From assembly GCA_016707445.1 (NCBI GenBank), contig JADJHR010000019.1, forward strand, positions 310,001 to 374,000: a DNA stretch of 64,000 nt, in the 5' to 3' direction. Within the stretch, counting starts at the first letter, position 1, and every line of letters begins with the position of its first letter. The notes beneath the pieces were generated by a model. It saw nothing but the letters and a program-made list of their open reading frames with translations, was not told where the DNA came from and ran no database searches. This DNA comes from Rubrivivax sp. (lineage in GTDB: Bacteria > Pseudomonadota > Gammaproteobacteria > Burkholderiales > Burkholderiaceae_C). Of this stretch, positions 30,740-39,483 are shown in pieces. The position numbers and the translations under genes are program-made.

Positions 30740-31441
30740 TCAGCTGCTGGTCTGTGTCTCGAGCGCCGGGTCGCGTCGTGGTTGACGCAGGTTCAGTTGT
30801 TTCCAGCCCTTGCGTATTGCCGTCGAGGCCAGGCGCACATCGGGGTTGACGACGACCGGACGGCCGACCACGCTGAGCAGGGCCAGGTCGTTGATCGAGT
30901 CGCTGTAGAAGGTGGCGCGCTTGAGCAGCGCGTCCGTCTGCCCATGTTCGGCCAGCCAGCCCCGCAGTCGGTCGACCTTGCCCATGCGGATGTTCAGCCG
31001 GCCCTGCGTGCGACCACTGCACAGACCGTCGGTCCACTCGAGTTCAGTGCACAGGTAGGCGTCGACCGCCAGGTCCTGCGCCGTGAATTCGCTGACGATG
31101 CGGTTGGTCGCGGTGGTCAGCAGCAGCGTGTCGCCGGCGCGGCGATGGTGTTCGATGAGGTCGCGTGCGGCCTGCGGGATCCGGGGCCGGATGATGTCGG
31201 CCAGAAAGCGCTGTCGCAGCGGCTGCAGTGCGGCCAAGCTGCGGCCGCGCAGCAGCGAAGCCTGGAACTGGCAGTAGTCCTCGGGCACCACGGTGCCGGC
31301 GGCATAGTGCGCAGCCACCTCGGCGCTGTGGCGCAGACGTTCACCGTCGAGTTCGCCCTGGTCGATCAGGAAGCGGCACCACAGCGTGTCGCTGTCGCCA
31401 CTGAGCAGCGTGCCATCGAGGTCGAAGATCGTCAGTTGCAT
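30740..31441 (-). CDS. HAD-IB family phosphatase (SerB-like)
   Basis: The 233-residue enzyme starts MQLTIFDLDGTLLSGDSDTL with nucleophile Asp7 and acid/base Asp9, motif II TTATNRIV, motif III lysine MGKVDRLRGW and motif IV YSDSINDLALL. This is the HAD-IB set that includes phosphoserine phosphatase and related phosphomonoesterases (TIGR01490 type). The cap lies between about residues 20 and 90. The exact substrate cannot be told from sequence. Transcription runs toward the ferredoxin gene (105-base gap). Upstream 31442-31563 holds a short dyad GTGAATATTTCAC and no gene. Confidence 0.88.
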   Translation of the reverse strand: MQLTIFDLDGTLLSGDSDTLWCRFLIDQGELDGERLRHSAEVAAHYAAGTVVPEDYCQFQASLLRGRSLAALQPLRQRFLADIIRPRIPQAARDLIEHHRRAGDTLLLTTATNRIVSEFTAQDLAVDAYLCTELEWTDGLCSGRTQGRLNIRMGKVDRLRGWLAEHGQTDALLKRATFYSDSINDLALLSVVGRPVVVNPDVRLASTAIRKGWKQLNLRQPRRDPALETQTSS

Positions 31442-31563
31442 GGAATGCGGTTGCTGCCTGGGCAGGGTATCGGCAGAACCGCCGGTGGCCGTATCGGGTT
31501 GCCAGAGGTTCCCACAGCGCCACCGGCCGTGGCGTGTGAATATTTCACGGGCACGCCGACGGC

Positions 31564-32187
31564 TCAGCGATCGCGAGCAGCCAGCGCCAGCACCGCATCG
31601 GGGATGGCGCGGCTGAGTTCGTCGCGTTGCGCAGGGTCGGCCAGGCGTTCGAGGTCGGCCGCGTTCAGCGTGCTGTCGTCGCCGCCCAGCAGCGCGATGG
31701 GCAGCAGCAGGGCGCCGATCTGCGCATGCTCGAACAGCGCGCCCCAGCCGCCGGGGTCCATCGCCACGGCCTGCAGGAACCCGACGCACCAGTCTTCGGC
31801 GTCGGCCAGTTCGCGCTCGTCGAGCTCGGCGATGCTGAACACCGGCTCCCAGCGCTCGGGCGCCTGTTGCAGTGCCTGGTCGATCGCATGCAGGTGGCGC
31901 AGCGTCAGCACGATGGCACGCTTGCGCTGTTTGCCACTGGCAAAGGGCGCTTCGCCAGCGCCCACATCACCACCCCACACGGCGGGTAGCCAGGCGGCGC
32001 CGCGCAACTGCGCCACCGGCGTGGGGGCCAGCAGCAGGCCGGTCAGGTAGCCGTCGAGCGCCTCGATGTTCATCGCCTCGTCAGCGGGCAGCCGCGTCAG
32101 CAGCTCGTCGAAGGCGGCCAGTTCGTCGTCGCTGAGCGGCGGGCTGGCCAGCGCGGGTTGATAGTCAGGATATTGCACGGGGCACAT
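31564..32187 (-). CDS. UPF0149 (YecA/YgfB) family protein
   Basis: The 207-residue protein has the YecA/YgfB pattern: LSDDELAAFDELLTRL, the signature MNIEALDGYLTGLLLAPTPV, then ALQQAPERWEPVF and EDWCVGFLQAVAMDPGGWG. It lacks the C-terminal SEC-C zinc motif of many YecA proteins, so it is closer to YgfB. The role is unknown. The proposed ATG at 32187 has GGGGA just upstream; a shorter start is possible. Its first codons overlap, in a different frame, the end of the histidine-kinase remnant, which suggests that the two genes were once overlapping operon partners. Confidence 0.75.
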   Translation of the reverse strand: MCPVQYPDYQPALASPPLSDDELAAFDELLTRLPADEAMNIEALDGYLTGLLLAPTPVAQLRGAAWLPAVWGGDVGAGEAPFASGKQRKRAIVLTLRHLHAIDQALQQAPERWEPVFSIAELDERELADAEDWCVGFLQAVAMDPGGWGALFEHAQIGALLLPIALLGGDDSTLNAADLERLADPAQRDELSRAIPDAVLALAARDR

Positions 32188-32284
32188 TGTCCCCGTCTTC
32201 GGCGCGGGGCAGCGTGATCGTGAACGTCGACCCGGTGCCCGCGGCGCTGCGCACCTCGAGCCGGCCCGCCGCAGGGCCCTGTCG
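32165..32284 (-). pseudogene. C-terminal remnant of a histidine kinase
   Basis: A 39-codon open stretch reads GRLEVRSAAGTGSTFTITLP in its middle and ends at TGA 32165-32167. That is the G2-box end of a HATPase_c domain (GG.L.V.S..G.GSTFT..LP) found at the C-terminus of sensor kinases. Everything upstream of QGPAAGRL is gone: a stop precedes it within three codons and dsbA ends 28 bases away. So only the last strand of a two-component sensor survives; no response regulator is nearby. Confidence 0.7.
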
Positions 32285-32311
32285 TCATGTCGCGCCGCAC
32301 CCGCGGCGGCT

Positions 32312-32944
32312 TCAGCCGGCCTTGCGCACCTTGGCGATCAGCTCGTCGAGCACGAGCAGCATCTGCTGCTGGCTGCCGGCGGCGGCGACCGAGGTCGTGT
32401 AGCGGCCCTGTACGTACAACGACGGCACGCTGTCGATGCGGTAGGTCTCGGCCAGCTGCTTGGCCTGGCGTGCCTTGGTGGCGGTGCCGAAGCTCTTCAG
32501 CGCATCCACCAGTTTGGCGCTGTCCACACCTTGGGCCTTGGCAAAGGCGACCACGTCGGCTTCGTTGTTGAAGGACTGCCGCTGGACATGGATGGCGCTG
32601 AACACCTTGCGATGAAGCGCATTCAGCCAGCCCAGCGATTCGAGTGCAAAGTAGAGTTTCTGCAGCAAATCGTCGGCGGCCCTGAAGGCGACCGGGATGC
32701 GGCGGAAGTTGACGTCGGCCGGCAGCTTGCTGACCCAGGCCTCGAGATCGGGTTCGAGCGCGCTGCAATGCGGGCACCAGTAGCCGAAGAACTCGACCAC
32801 CTCCACCTTGCCAGCCACCGCAACCCGGACCGGCTGCGCCAGCCGCGTGTAGTCACGGCCCTCGACGGCGGCCGCGGCAACGGGCAAGCGGGTGAGTGCC
32901 AGGCTGGTGCCGGCCAGGTACAAGGGCAGATCGCGACGACGCAT
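32312..32944 (-). CDS. dsbA: Thiol:disulfide interchange protein DsbA
   Basis: The ATG with AGGAA six bases upstream gives 210 residues: a signal peptide (MRRRDLPLYLAGTSLALTRL to about residue 26), then a thioredoxin fold with the redox motif CPHC (Cys57, Cys60) in EFFGYWCPHC, an alpha-helical insertion, and the cis-proline loop YRIDSVPSLYV. DsbA donates disulfides to periplasmic proteins and is reoxidised by DsbB, which is not in the window. A longer in-frame start adds ten Pro-rich residues without benefit. Confidence 0.93.
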   Translation of the reverse strand: MRRRDLPLYLAGTSLALTRLPVAAAAVEGRDYTRLAQPVRVAVAGKVEVVEFFGYWCPHCSALEPDLEAWVSKLPADVNFRRIPVAFRAADDLLQKLYFALESLGWLNALHRKVFSAIHVQRQSFNNEADVVAFAKAQGVDSAKLVDALKSFGTATKARQAKQLAETYRIDSVPSLYVQGRYTTSVAAAGSQQQMLLVLDELIAKVRKAG

Positions 32945-33013
32945 GAGGGTTCCTGCTGAAGGTGGGGGTGGCAACTCCGACCCTCAATATACCGGCCGGG
33001 TTCCCTGGGCCTT

Positions 33014-34930
33014 TCAGCCCGCGCCCAGCCGCGCCTTCAGAAAACCGCTGGCGGCATAGCGCGTGACGCGGTCGTAGTGGCGCAGCTGCAGGCGCTGAAC
33101 CATGCCGGCGTAGGCGTCGGTCAGTTCGGGGCGGATGCTGAAGTGGTCGTAGTTGACGATCACGTCGACGCGGTGGCCCAGCGGTTCGACCAGCGCCGTC
33201 ACCGACCGCTCGATCTCGTCGATGTCGGCGGCGTCGTCGATGCGCAGGCCCTCGAAGTTGATGAAAAGCCGCCGGCCCTGGGCCTGGTAATGCAGCCGCT
33301 GCGCCAACGGCACCGTGAGCAGCCTTTCGCGCAGGCGCAGCGGTGGCTGGTCGAACAGCCTCGCGTCCATCAGCTGCAGCTGCGCGCTGATGGTGGGCGC
33401 GAAGTCCATCTGCCCCAGGATGTCGCGTTCGAGGTCGACGCCGGGCGCGATCTCGATCAGTTCGAGCCCGCTCTCGGCCAGCCTGAAGACGCAGCGCTCG
33501 GTCACGTAGAGCACCGTCTGCCGCTTGCGCCGGGCGACGTCGCCGCTGAAGGTGCGCTGCTCGACCTGGCGCACGAACTTGCGTGTGCTGCCTTCGCTGA
33601 CGATCTGCAGCCGCCCTCCGCCCACCTGCAGCTGCAGGTCGCCGGCCGTGAAGGTGCCGACGAAGACCACCGCCTTGGCCGCCTGGCTGATGTTGATGAA
33701 GCCGCCGGCCCCGGCCAGGCGCGCGCCGAAGCGGCTGACGTTGAGGTTGCCTTCGGCGTCGGCCTGTGCCAGCCCCAGCACCGCCAGGTCGAGCCCGCCG
33801 CCGTCGTAGAAGTCGAACTGGCTGGGCTGGTCGATGATGGCCTGGGTGTTCACCGCAGCGCCGAAGTTCAGCCCGCTGGCCGGGATGCCGCCGATCACGC
33901 CGGGCTCGGCGGTCAGCGTCACCAGGTCGATGATCTTCTCTTCGGTGGCCACCTCGGCCACGCCCTCGGGCATGCCGATACCCAGGTTGACCACCGCGTT
34001 GCGCGTCAGCGCCAGCGCGGCGCGACGCGCAATCACCTTGCGTTCGCTCAGGGCCATCGGCGCCAGCGCGTCGGTGGGCACGCGGATCTCGCCGGCAAAG
34101 GCCGGGTTGTAGTCGGTGGCGAAGGTCTGCTGGTGGTGCTCGGGCTTGTCGGCCACCACCACGCAGTCGACCAGCACGCCGGGGATCTTGACCTGACGCG
34201 GGTTGAGCGAGCCGCGCTCGGCAATGCGCTCGACCTGCGCGATCACGATGCCGCCGCTGTTGTGCGCGGCCATCGCGATCGCCAGCGCTTCCAGCGTCAG
34301 GGCCTCGCGCTCCATCGTCAGGTTGCCGTCGGGGTCGGCCGTGGTGGCGCGGATGATGCCGACCTGGATCGGGAAGGCCTTGTAGAAGAGGAAGTCCTCG
34401 CCATCGATCGGCAGCACGCGCACCAGGTCTTCGGTGCTGCGCGCATTGACCTTGCCGCCGCCGAAGCGCGGGTCGACGAAGGTGCCCAGGCCGACGCGCG
34501 TCAGCGTGCCCGGCTTGCCGGCCGCGATGTCGCGGAACAGGTGCGAGATCACGCCTTGCGGCAGGTTGTAGGCCTCGATGCGATTCGCCACGGCCAGTGC
34601 CTGCAGCTTGGGGCAAAGGCCCCAATGGCCGCCCACCACGCGCCGCAGCAGGCCTTCGTGACCCCAGTGGTTCAGGCCACGGTCCCGGCCGTCACCCTGG
34701 CCGGCGGCATAGACCAGGGTCAGGTCGCGCGGGGCGCCCTGACCCACCTCGTCGCGCGTGGCCAGGAAACGTGCCTCGAGCGCCACCGCGATGCCTTCGG
34801 GGAAGCCGATGCCGACGAAGCCGCTGGTGGCCACGGTGTCGCCGTCGTGGATCAGGCGCACGGCCTCGGCAGCGCTGCTGATCTTGTTCGGTCGGGCACC
34901 GGCGGCGCCGGGCTGGGGGTCGAGGTGCAT
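33014..34930 (-). CDS. Acyl-CoA:acetate/3-ketoacid CoA-transferase (YdiF/COG4670 type) with C-terminal extension
   Basis: This 638-residue protein fuses alpha and beta family-I CoA-transferase halves. N half: AAEAVRLIHDGDTVATSGFV, FPEGIAVALE, HWGHEGLLRRVVGGHWGLCP. C half: VVNLGIGMPEGVAEVA and the catalytic Glu in LTAEPGVIGGIPASG. After about residue 520 come about 115 residues (LTVPLAQRLHYQAQGRRLFI, DIDEIERSVTALVEPLGHRV) beyond the usual 515-530-residue YdiF length. It should move CoA between short-chain acyl groups and acetate. It diverges from the RND operon. Confidence 0.88.
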   Translation of the reverse strand: MHLDPQPGAAGARPNKISSAAEAVRLIHDGDTVATSGFVGIGFPEGIAVALEARFLATRDEVGQGAPRDLTLVYAAGQGDGRDRGLNHWGHEGLLRRVVGGHWGLCPKLQALAVANRIEAYNLPQGVISHLFRDIAAGKPGTLTRVGLGTFVDPRFGGGKVNARSTEDLVRVLPIDGEDFLFYKAFPIQVGIIRATTADPDGNLTMEREALTLEALAIAMAAHNSGGIVIAQVERIAERGSLNPRQVKIPGVLVDCVVVADKPEHHQQTFATDYNPAFAGEIRVPTDALAPMALSERKVIARRAALALTRNAVVNLGIGMPEGVAEVATEEKIIDLVTLTAEPGVIGGIPASGLNFGAAVNTQAIIDQPSQFDFYDGGGLDLAVLGLAQADAEGNLNVSRFGARLAGAGGFINISQAAKAVVFVGTFTAGDLQLQVGGGRLQIVSEGSTRKFVRQVEQRTFSGDVARRKRQTVLYVTERCVFRLAESGLELIEIAPGVDLERDILGQMDFAPTISAQLQLMDARLFDQPPLRLRERLLTVPLAQRLHYQAQGRRLFINFEGLRIDDAADIDEIERSVTALVEPLGHRVDVIVNYDHFSIRPELTDAYAGMVQRLQLRHYDRVTRYAASGFLKARLGAG

Positions 34931-35001
34931 CGCAGGCTTTCCAGGGCAAGCCGGCCGCGCATTCGGGGGCCGTACTTTTCACCGCAGCAACGCTCGCATC
35001 G

Positions 35002-35014
35002 TAGCGACTCGCTA
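35002..35014. promoter_or_regulatory. Dyad TAGCGA-C-TCGCTA between CoA-transferase and RND operon
   Basis: A perfect 6-bp inverted repeat with one central base, flanked by GCAT and TGC that extend it imperfectly. It lies in the 130-base divergent region, 47 bases before the adaptor gene. Position suits a repressor operator, but no regulator gene is adjacent. Confidence 0.35.
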
Positions 35015-35060
35015 TGCTCGAAGGCTTGCCGACAAACCCGCTTTCCGGAGTTGACCACCG

Positions 35061-36356
35061 ATGGTCCCGAGACTTGCATTGAGCGCGACCCTGTGCGGTC
35101 TTTTGGTCGCCTGTGGCGGCGGCGGGCAGTCCGAGCGTGCGGCCACGGGTCCGGCGGCGTCTGGCGCGGGAGTGGCAAAGGCGGCTGCTTCGGCACCCCA
35201 GGTCAGCGTCAGTGTGGTGCGCGCGCAGCGGCGCGACGTGGCGGTGCAGGTCGAAGCCACCGGCACCGTCAGCGCGCTGAGCACGGTGGACATCAAGCCG
35301 CAGCTGGCCAGCGTGGTGACGGCCGTGCACGTGAAGGACGGCCAGTTCGTCGGCAAGGGACAGCTGCTGTTCACGCTGGACGGCCGTGCCGACGCCGCCA
35401 ACCTGGCGCGTGCCCAGGCGCAGCTGCTGCGCGACCAGGCCACGCTGGCCGACGCGCAGCGCCAGCTGACCCGTGCGCAGGAATTGCTGTCCCAGAGCTT
35501 CGTGTCGCAAGGTGCTGTCGACACCGCACAGGCCAACGTCGATGCCCAGCGTGCGGCGCTGGCCGCCGACCGCGCCGCCATCGATGCGGCACGGGTCAGC
35601 GTGTCGTACAGCCGCATCGTGGCGCCCAGCAGCGGCCGCGTGGGGCAGATCGGCGTGTTTGCCGGCAGCTCGGTGTCACCGAGCGGGCCGACGATGGTCA
35701 GCATCACGCAGCTCGACCCGATCGCGGTCAGCTTCAACCTGGCGCAGCGCAACCTGCCCGATGCCCTGGCCGCGCTGGCGGCCGCCGGCGCAGCCCCGCT
35801 GCCGGTGTTGCCGGGGGCGCGGCCTGCCGCCGGTGGTGCCAGCGGTGCTGCCGCCGCTGCGCTGCTGCCTGCGCTGGCCCCCGGCCAGGTGTTGGCCGTG
35901 CTGCCCGAAGGCCGCGGTCTGCGCGTGGGCCGGCTCGATTTCGTCGACAACCTGGTCGACCCGGCGTCGGGCACGGTGAAGGTCAAGGCCTTGTTCGGCA
36001 ACAAGGACCAGGCGCTTTGGCCCGGGGCCTACGTCAACATCAAGCTGTCGCTGCAGTCGTTGCCGGGGGCCGTGGTGGTGCCGCAGGCGACCATCGTGCA
36101 GGGTGCGCGCGGCACGGCGGTGTTCGTCGTCGACGCCGACGGGCTGGCTTCGATGCGGCCGGTCGAGGTGCTGCAGCCGCTGGGCGACGAAGCCGCCGTG
36201 AGTGGCCTGAAGCCGGGCGAGAAGGTGGTGCTCGACGGGCGGCAAAACGTGCGTCCGGGCGTCAGGCTGATCGAACGCGGCAGCGACCGGCCCGAGCGTG
36301 CGGCCGGCGGCGCATCCGGTGGCGCATCCGGCGCGGCCCAGCGCCCGGCACCCTGA
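35061..36356 (+). CDS. RND efflux periplasmic adaptor (MdtA/AcrA type), lipoprotein
   Basis: The 431-residue adaptor has a lipobox LVAC (Cys18), a flexible Gly/Ala segment, a lipoyl domain (STVDIKPQLASVVTAVHVKD, FVGKGQLLFTLDG), an alpha-hairpin with Gln/Ala-rich coils (about 115-180), SRIVAPSSGRVGQIGVFAG, the beta-barrel VKVKALFGNKDQALWPGAYV and a membrane-proximal domain ending PGVRLIERGS. An unusual Ala/Gly/Pro-rich insertion (about residues 245-270) interrupts the barrel. The permease gene follows after 16 bases, with AGGAGG. Confidence 0.9.
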   Translation: MVPRLALSATLCGLLVACGGGGQSERAATGPAASGAGVAKAAASAPQVSVSVVRAQRRDVAVQVEATGTVSALSTVDIKPQLASVVTAVHVKDGQFVGKGQLLFTLDGRADAANLARAQAQLLRDQATLADAQRQLTRAQELLSQSFVSQGAVDTAQANVDAQRAALAADRAAIDAARVSVSYSRIVAPSSGRVGQIGVFAGSSVSPSGPTMVSITQLDPIAVSFNLAQRNLPDALAALAAAGAAPLPVLPGARPAAGGASGAAAAALLPALAPGQVLAVLPEGRGLRVGRLDFVDNLVDPASGTVKVKALFGNKDQALWPGAYVNIKLSLQSLPGAVVVPQATIVQGARGTAVFVVDADGLASMRPVEVLQPLGDEAAVSGLKPGEKVVLDGRQNVRPGVRLIERGSDRPERAAGGASGGASGAAQRPAP

Positions 36357-36372
36357 AACCGCAGGAGGCCCC

Positions 36373-39300
36373 ATGAACCTGTCGGAACTGTTCATTCGCC
36401 GGCCGGTGATGACCGTGCTGCTGAACCTGGCCATCATCGCCGCGGGCATCATCGCCTACAGCCGCATCCCGGTGGCGGCGCTGCCCAGCTACAACACGCC
36501 GGTCATCAACGTCTACGCGTCGCTGCCCGGGGCGAGCCCCGAGAACATGGCCACCGCGGTGGCGCTGCCGCTGGAAAAGCAGTTCCAGACCATCCCGGGC
36601 CTGGCCGTGATCAGCTCGACCAGCACGCTGGGCAGCACCTCGGTGACGCTGGAGTTCGATGAAGGTCGCAACATCGACGCCGCCGCGGTCGACGTGCAGG
36701 CCGCGCTGCTGCGTGCGGCGCGCGCGCTGCCGCCCGAGATGACGCAGACGCCGAGCTACCGCAAGGTCAACCCGGCCGACGCGCCGGTGCTGTTCATTGC
36801 GCTGACCTCACCGTCGCTGAACCTGACCGAACTGCAGGACTTTGCCGAGCACCTGATCTCGCCCACGCTGTCCACGCTGCCCGGGGTGGCGCAGGTCAAC
36901 ATCTACGGCGCCAAGCGCTTTGCCGTTCGGGTGCGCGTGATCCCGTCGGCACTGGCGGCGCGCAACCTGACGATGGACGAGTTGCGTGTGGCGTTGACCG
37001 CGGCCAACACCAACTCACCGCTGGGCACGCTGGAAGGCCCTCGGCAGACGCTGACGCTGACCGCCAACAAGCAGCTGCAGTCCGCGGCCGAGTACGCCGA
37101 TCTGATCGTCAGCGTGAAGGGCGGCAACCCCGTGCGGCTGCGTGACGTGGCCAGCGTCGAGGACAGCTTCGAGCGCGTCAATACGGCCGCCAACTTCAAC
37201 GGCGAGACCTCGGTCATGCTGGCCATCCAGCGCCAGCCCGACGCCAATACCGTGGCCGTGGTCGATGCGGTCAAGACGGTGATGGCAGGCTTCAAGGCGC
37301 AGTTGCCGCAGTCGGTGCAGATGTCGATCAACAACGACCGCTCGGTGTCGATCCGCGCCGCGCTGCACGACGTCACGCTGACGATGTTCGGCACCATCGT
37401 GCTGGTGGTGCTGGTGATCTTTCTGTTCCTGCGCCGCTTCGTCGCCACCGTGATCCCCACGCTGAGCCTGCCGGTGTCGCTGTTCGGTGCGGTGGCGCTG
37501 CTGTGGGCCTTCGGCTACACCATCGACAACATCTCGCTGCTGGGGCTGACGCTTGCCGTGGGCCTGGTGGTGGACGACGCCATCGTGATGCTGGAAAACG
37601 TGATGCGCCACGTGGAAAACGGGGTGCCGCCGTTCCAGGCCGCGCTGCGCGGTTCACGCGAGGTGGGTTTCACCATCCTGTCGATCAGCAGTTCGCTGAT
37701 TGCGGTCTTCATCCCGATCTTCTTCATGCCGGGCGTGATCGGCCTGTTGTTCCACGAGTTCGCGGTCATCGTCTCGCTGGCCATCGTGACGTCGGCCTTC
37801 GTCTCGCTGACCCTGGTGCCGATGATGGCCAGCCGATTCCTTACCGATGACGCGCACAAGAGGCCGCCGGGCATGCTGGTGCGCGCGTTCGGGCGTGGCT
37901 TCGACAACATGCTGGCGCTGTACACGCGCAGCCTGGACCAGGCGCTGCGCCACCGCAAGACCGTGCTGCTGGTGGCGCTGGCAACCTTCGTGGCCAGCGG
38001 CTGGATGTTCTACGTCATCCCCAAGGGTTTCTTCCCGCAAGAGGACATCGGCCAGATCTCGGTCAGCGTGGAGGCCGCCGAAGACGTGTCCTTCGAGCAG
38101 ATGCTCAAGCTGCAGGACCGTGTTGCCGCGATCTTCCGCGCCGACCCGGCGGTGGCCACCGTCTCCTCGTTCAACGGCGGTGGTGGCGCACAGAACACCG
38201 GCCGCATGTTCGTCAACCTGAGGCCGCGCGACGCCCGCGCGCCGATGAAGGACGTGGTCGAGGGCCTGCGCCGCAAGCTGCGTGAGGTGCCGGGCATCGC
38301 CGTGTTCATGCGACCGATCCAGAACCTGCAGCTCGGTGGCCGCAGCAGCAAGGCGCAGTACCAGTACATCCTGCAGAGCGTGCAAGCCGGTGACCTGTAC
38401 GACTGGGCCACCAAGGTGCAGGACAAGCTGCGCGCCGACCCGGCGTTCCGCGACGTCACCAGCGACGCGCAGATGCGCGGCCTGCAGGCCAGCCTGAAGA
38501 TCGACCGCGAGCGTGCCAACGCCCTGGGTGTGCCGATCGACGGCATCCGCTCGGCGCTGTTCAGCGCCTTCGGCGAACGCCAGGTGTCGACCATCTTCAC
38601 CAGCGTCGACAGCTACCAGGTGATCATGGAGATGCAGCCTGGCGCCCGCACCGACGAGACTGCCTTCAACGGCGTCTACGTGCGCGCCAGCACCGGCGCG
38701 CTGGTGCCGCTGACGAGCTTTGCCACCGTCACCCGCACGCTGGGCCCGACGGCGATCAACCACGCCGGCCAGCTGCAGGCGGTGACGGTGTCGTTCAACC
38801 TGGCACCCGGCGCGGCGCTGGGCGACGCCACCAAGCGCATCGACAAGGTGCGCGCCGAGCTGCGCGTGCCGGCCTCGGTGATCAGCACCTGGGGCGGTGA
38901 CGCCAAGGTCTTCCAGAGTTCACAGAGCAGTCAGCTGGTGCTGATCATCGGCGCCCTGATCGTGATCTATGTGCTGCTGGGGGTGCTGTACGAAAGCTAC
39001 ATCCACCCCGTCACCATCCTGGCCGGGCTGCCGAGCGCGGCCGTGGGGGCGCTGGCCACCCTGATGCTGTTCGACATGGACCTGACGCTGATCGCCACCA
39101 TCGGCATCCTGTTGCTGATCGGCATCGTCAAGAAGAACGCGATCATGATGATCGACTTCGCGCTCGACGCGCAGCGCCACCACGGCATGACGCCGGCGCA
39201 GGCGATCCGCGAGGCCTGCATCCTGCGCTTCCGGCCGATCATGATGACCACGCTGGCCGCGATGATGGGCGCGCTGCCGATCGCGTTGGGCCTGGGTGCC

Positions 39301-39462
39301 GGCGCCGAGTTGCGTCAACCCCTGGGCCTGGCGGTGGTTGGCGGCCTGCTGTTCTCGCAGGCCATCACGCTGTTCATCACGCCGGTGATCTACCTGACGC
39401 TCGATCGTTTCAGCGGCAAGGGGCCGGTGACGACGCCCGAAGGGCGGGTGGCTACGGCCTGA
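36373..39462 (+). CDS. RND multidrug efflux permease (MdtB/MdtC-like HAE1 family)
   Basis: The 1029-residue permease has perfect AGGAGG five bases before its ATG. It starts MNLSELFIRRPVMTVLLNLA, with 12 helices and two large periplasmic loops. Motifs: LPLEKQFQTIPGL, the TM4 proton-relay GLVVDDAIVMLENVMRH (Asp-Asp), TM6 FMPGVIGLLFHEFA, and second-half LLIGIVKKNAIMMIDFALDA. It is proton-driven and pumps drugs, bile salts or metal-chelate compounds. No outer-membrane channel follows; it may share the NodT protein encoded 10 kb upstream. It is convergent with the 786-residue protein. Confidence 0.95.
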   Translation: MNLSELFIRRPVMTVLLNLAIIAAGIIAYSRIPVAALPSYNTPVINVYASLPGASPENMATAVALPLEKQFQTIPGLAVISSTSTLGSTSVTLEFDEGRNIDAAAVDVQAALLRAARALPPEMTQTPSYRKVNPADAPVLFIALTSPSLNLTELQDFAEHLISPTLSTLPGVAQVNIYGAKRFAVRVRVIPSALAARNLTMDELRVALTAANTNSPLGTLEGPRQTLTLTANKQLQSAAEYADLIVSVKGGNPVRLRDVASVEDSFERVNTAANFNGETSVMLAIQRQPDANTVAVVDAVKTVMAGFKAQLPQSVQMSINNDRSVSIRAALHDVTLTMFGTIVLVVLVIFLFLRRFVATVIPTLSLPVSLFGAVALLWAFGYTIDNISLLGLTLAVGLVVDDAIVMLENVMRHVENGVPPFQAALRGSREVGFTILSISSSLIAVFIPIFFMPGVIGLLFHEFAVIVSLAIVTSAFVSLTLVPMMASRFLTDDAHKRPPGMLVRAFGRGFDNMLALYTRSLDQALRHRKTVLLVALATFVASGWMFYVIPKGFFPQEDIGQISVSVEAAEDVSFEQMLKLQDRVAAIFRADPAVATVSSFNGGGGAQNTGRMFVNLRPRDARAPMKDVVEGLRRKLREVPGIAVFMRPIQNLQLGGRSSKAQYQYILQSVQAGDLYDWATKVQDKLRADPAFRDVTSDAQMRGLQASLKIDRERANALGVPIDGIRSALFSAFGERQVSTIFTSVDSYQVIMEMQPGARTDETAFNGVYVRASTGALVPLTSFATVTRTLGPTAINHAGQLQAVTVSFNLAPGAALGDATKRIDKVRAELRVPASVISTWGGDAKVFQSSQSSQLVLIIGALIVIYVLLGVLYESYIHPVTILAGLPSAAVGALATLMLFDMDLTLIATIGILLLIGIVKKNAIMMIDFALDAQRHHGMTPAQAIREACILRFRPIMMTTLAAMMGALPIALGLGAGAELRQPLGLAVVGGLLFSQAITLFITPVIYLTLDRFSGKGPVTTPEGRVATA

Positions 39463-39483
39463 GCCTGTGCCCGTGCGTGTAGC

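Noticed and set aside
31535..31547. GTGAATATTTCAC dyad before the HAD phosphatase gene
   Set aside because: Only a five-base stem; no promoter boxes fit around it.
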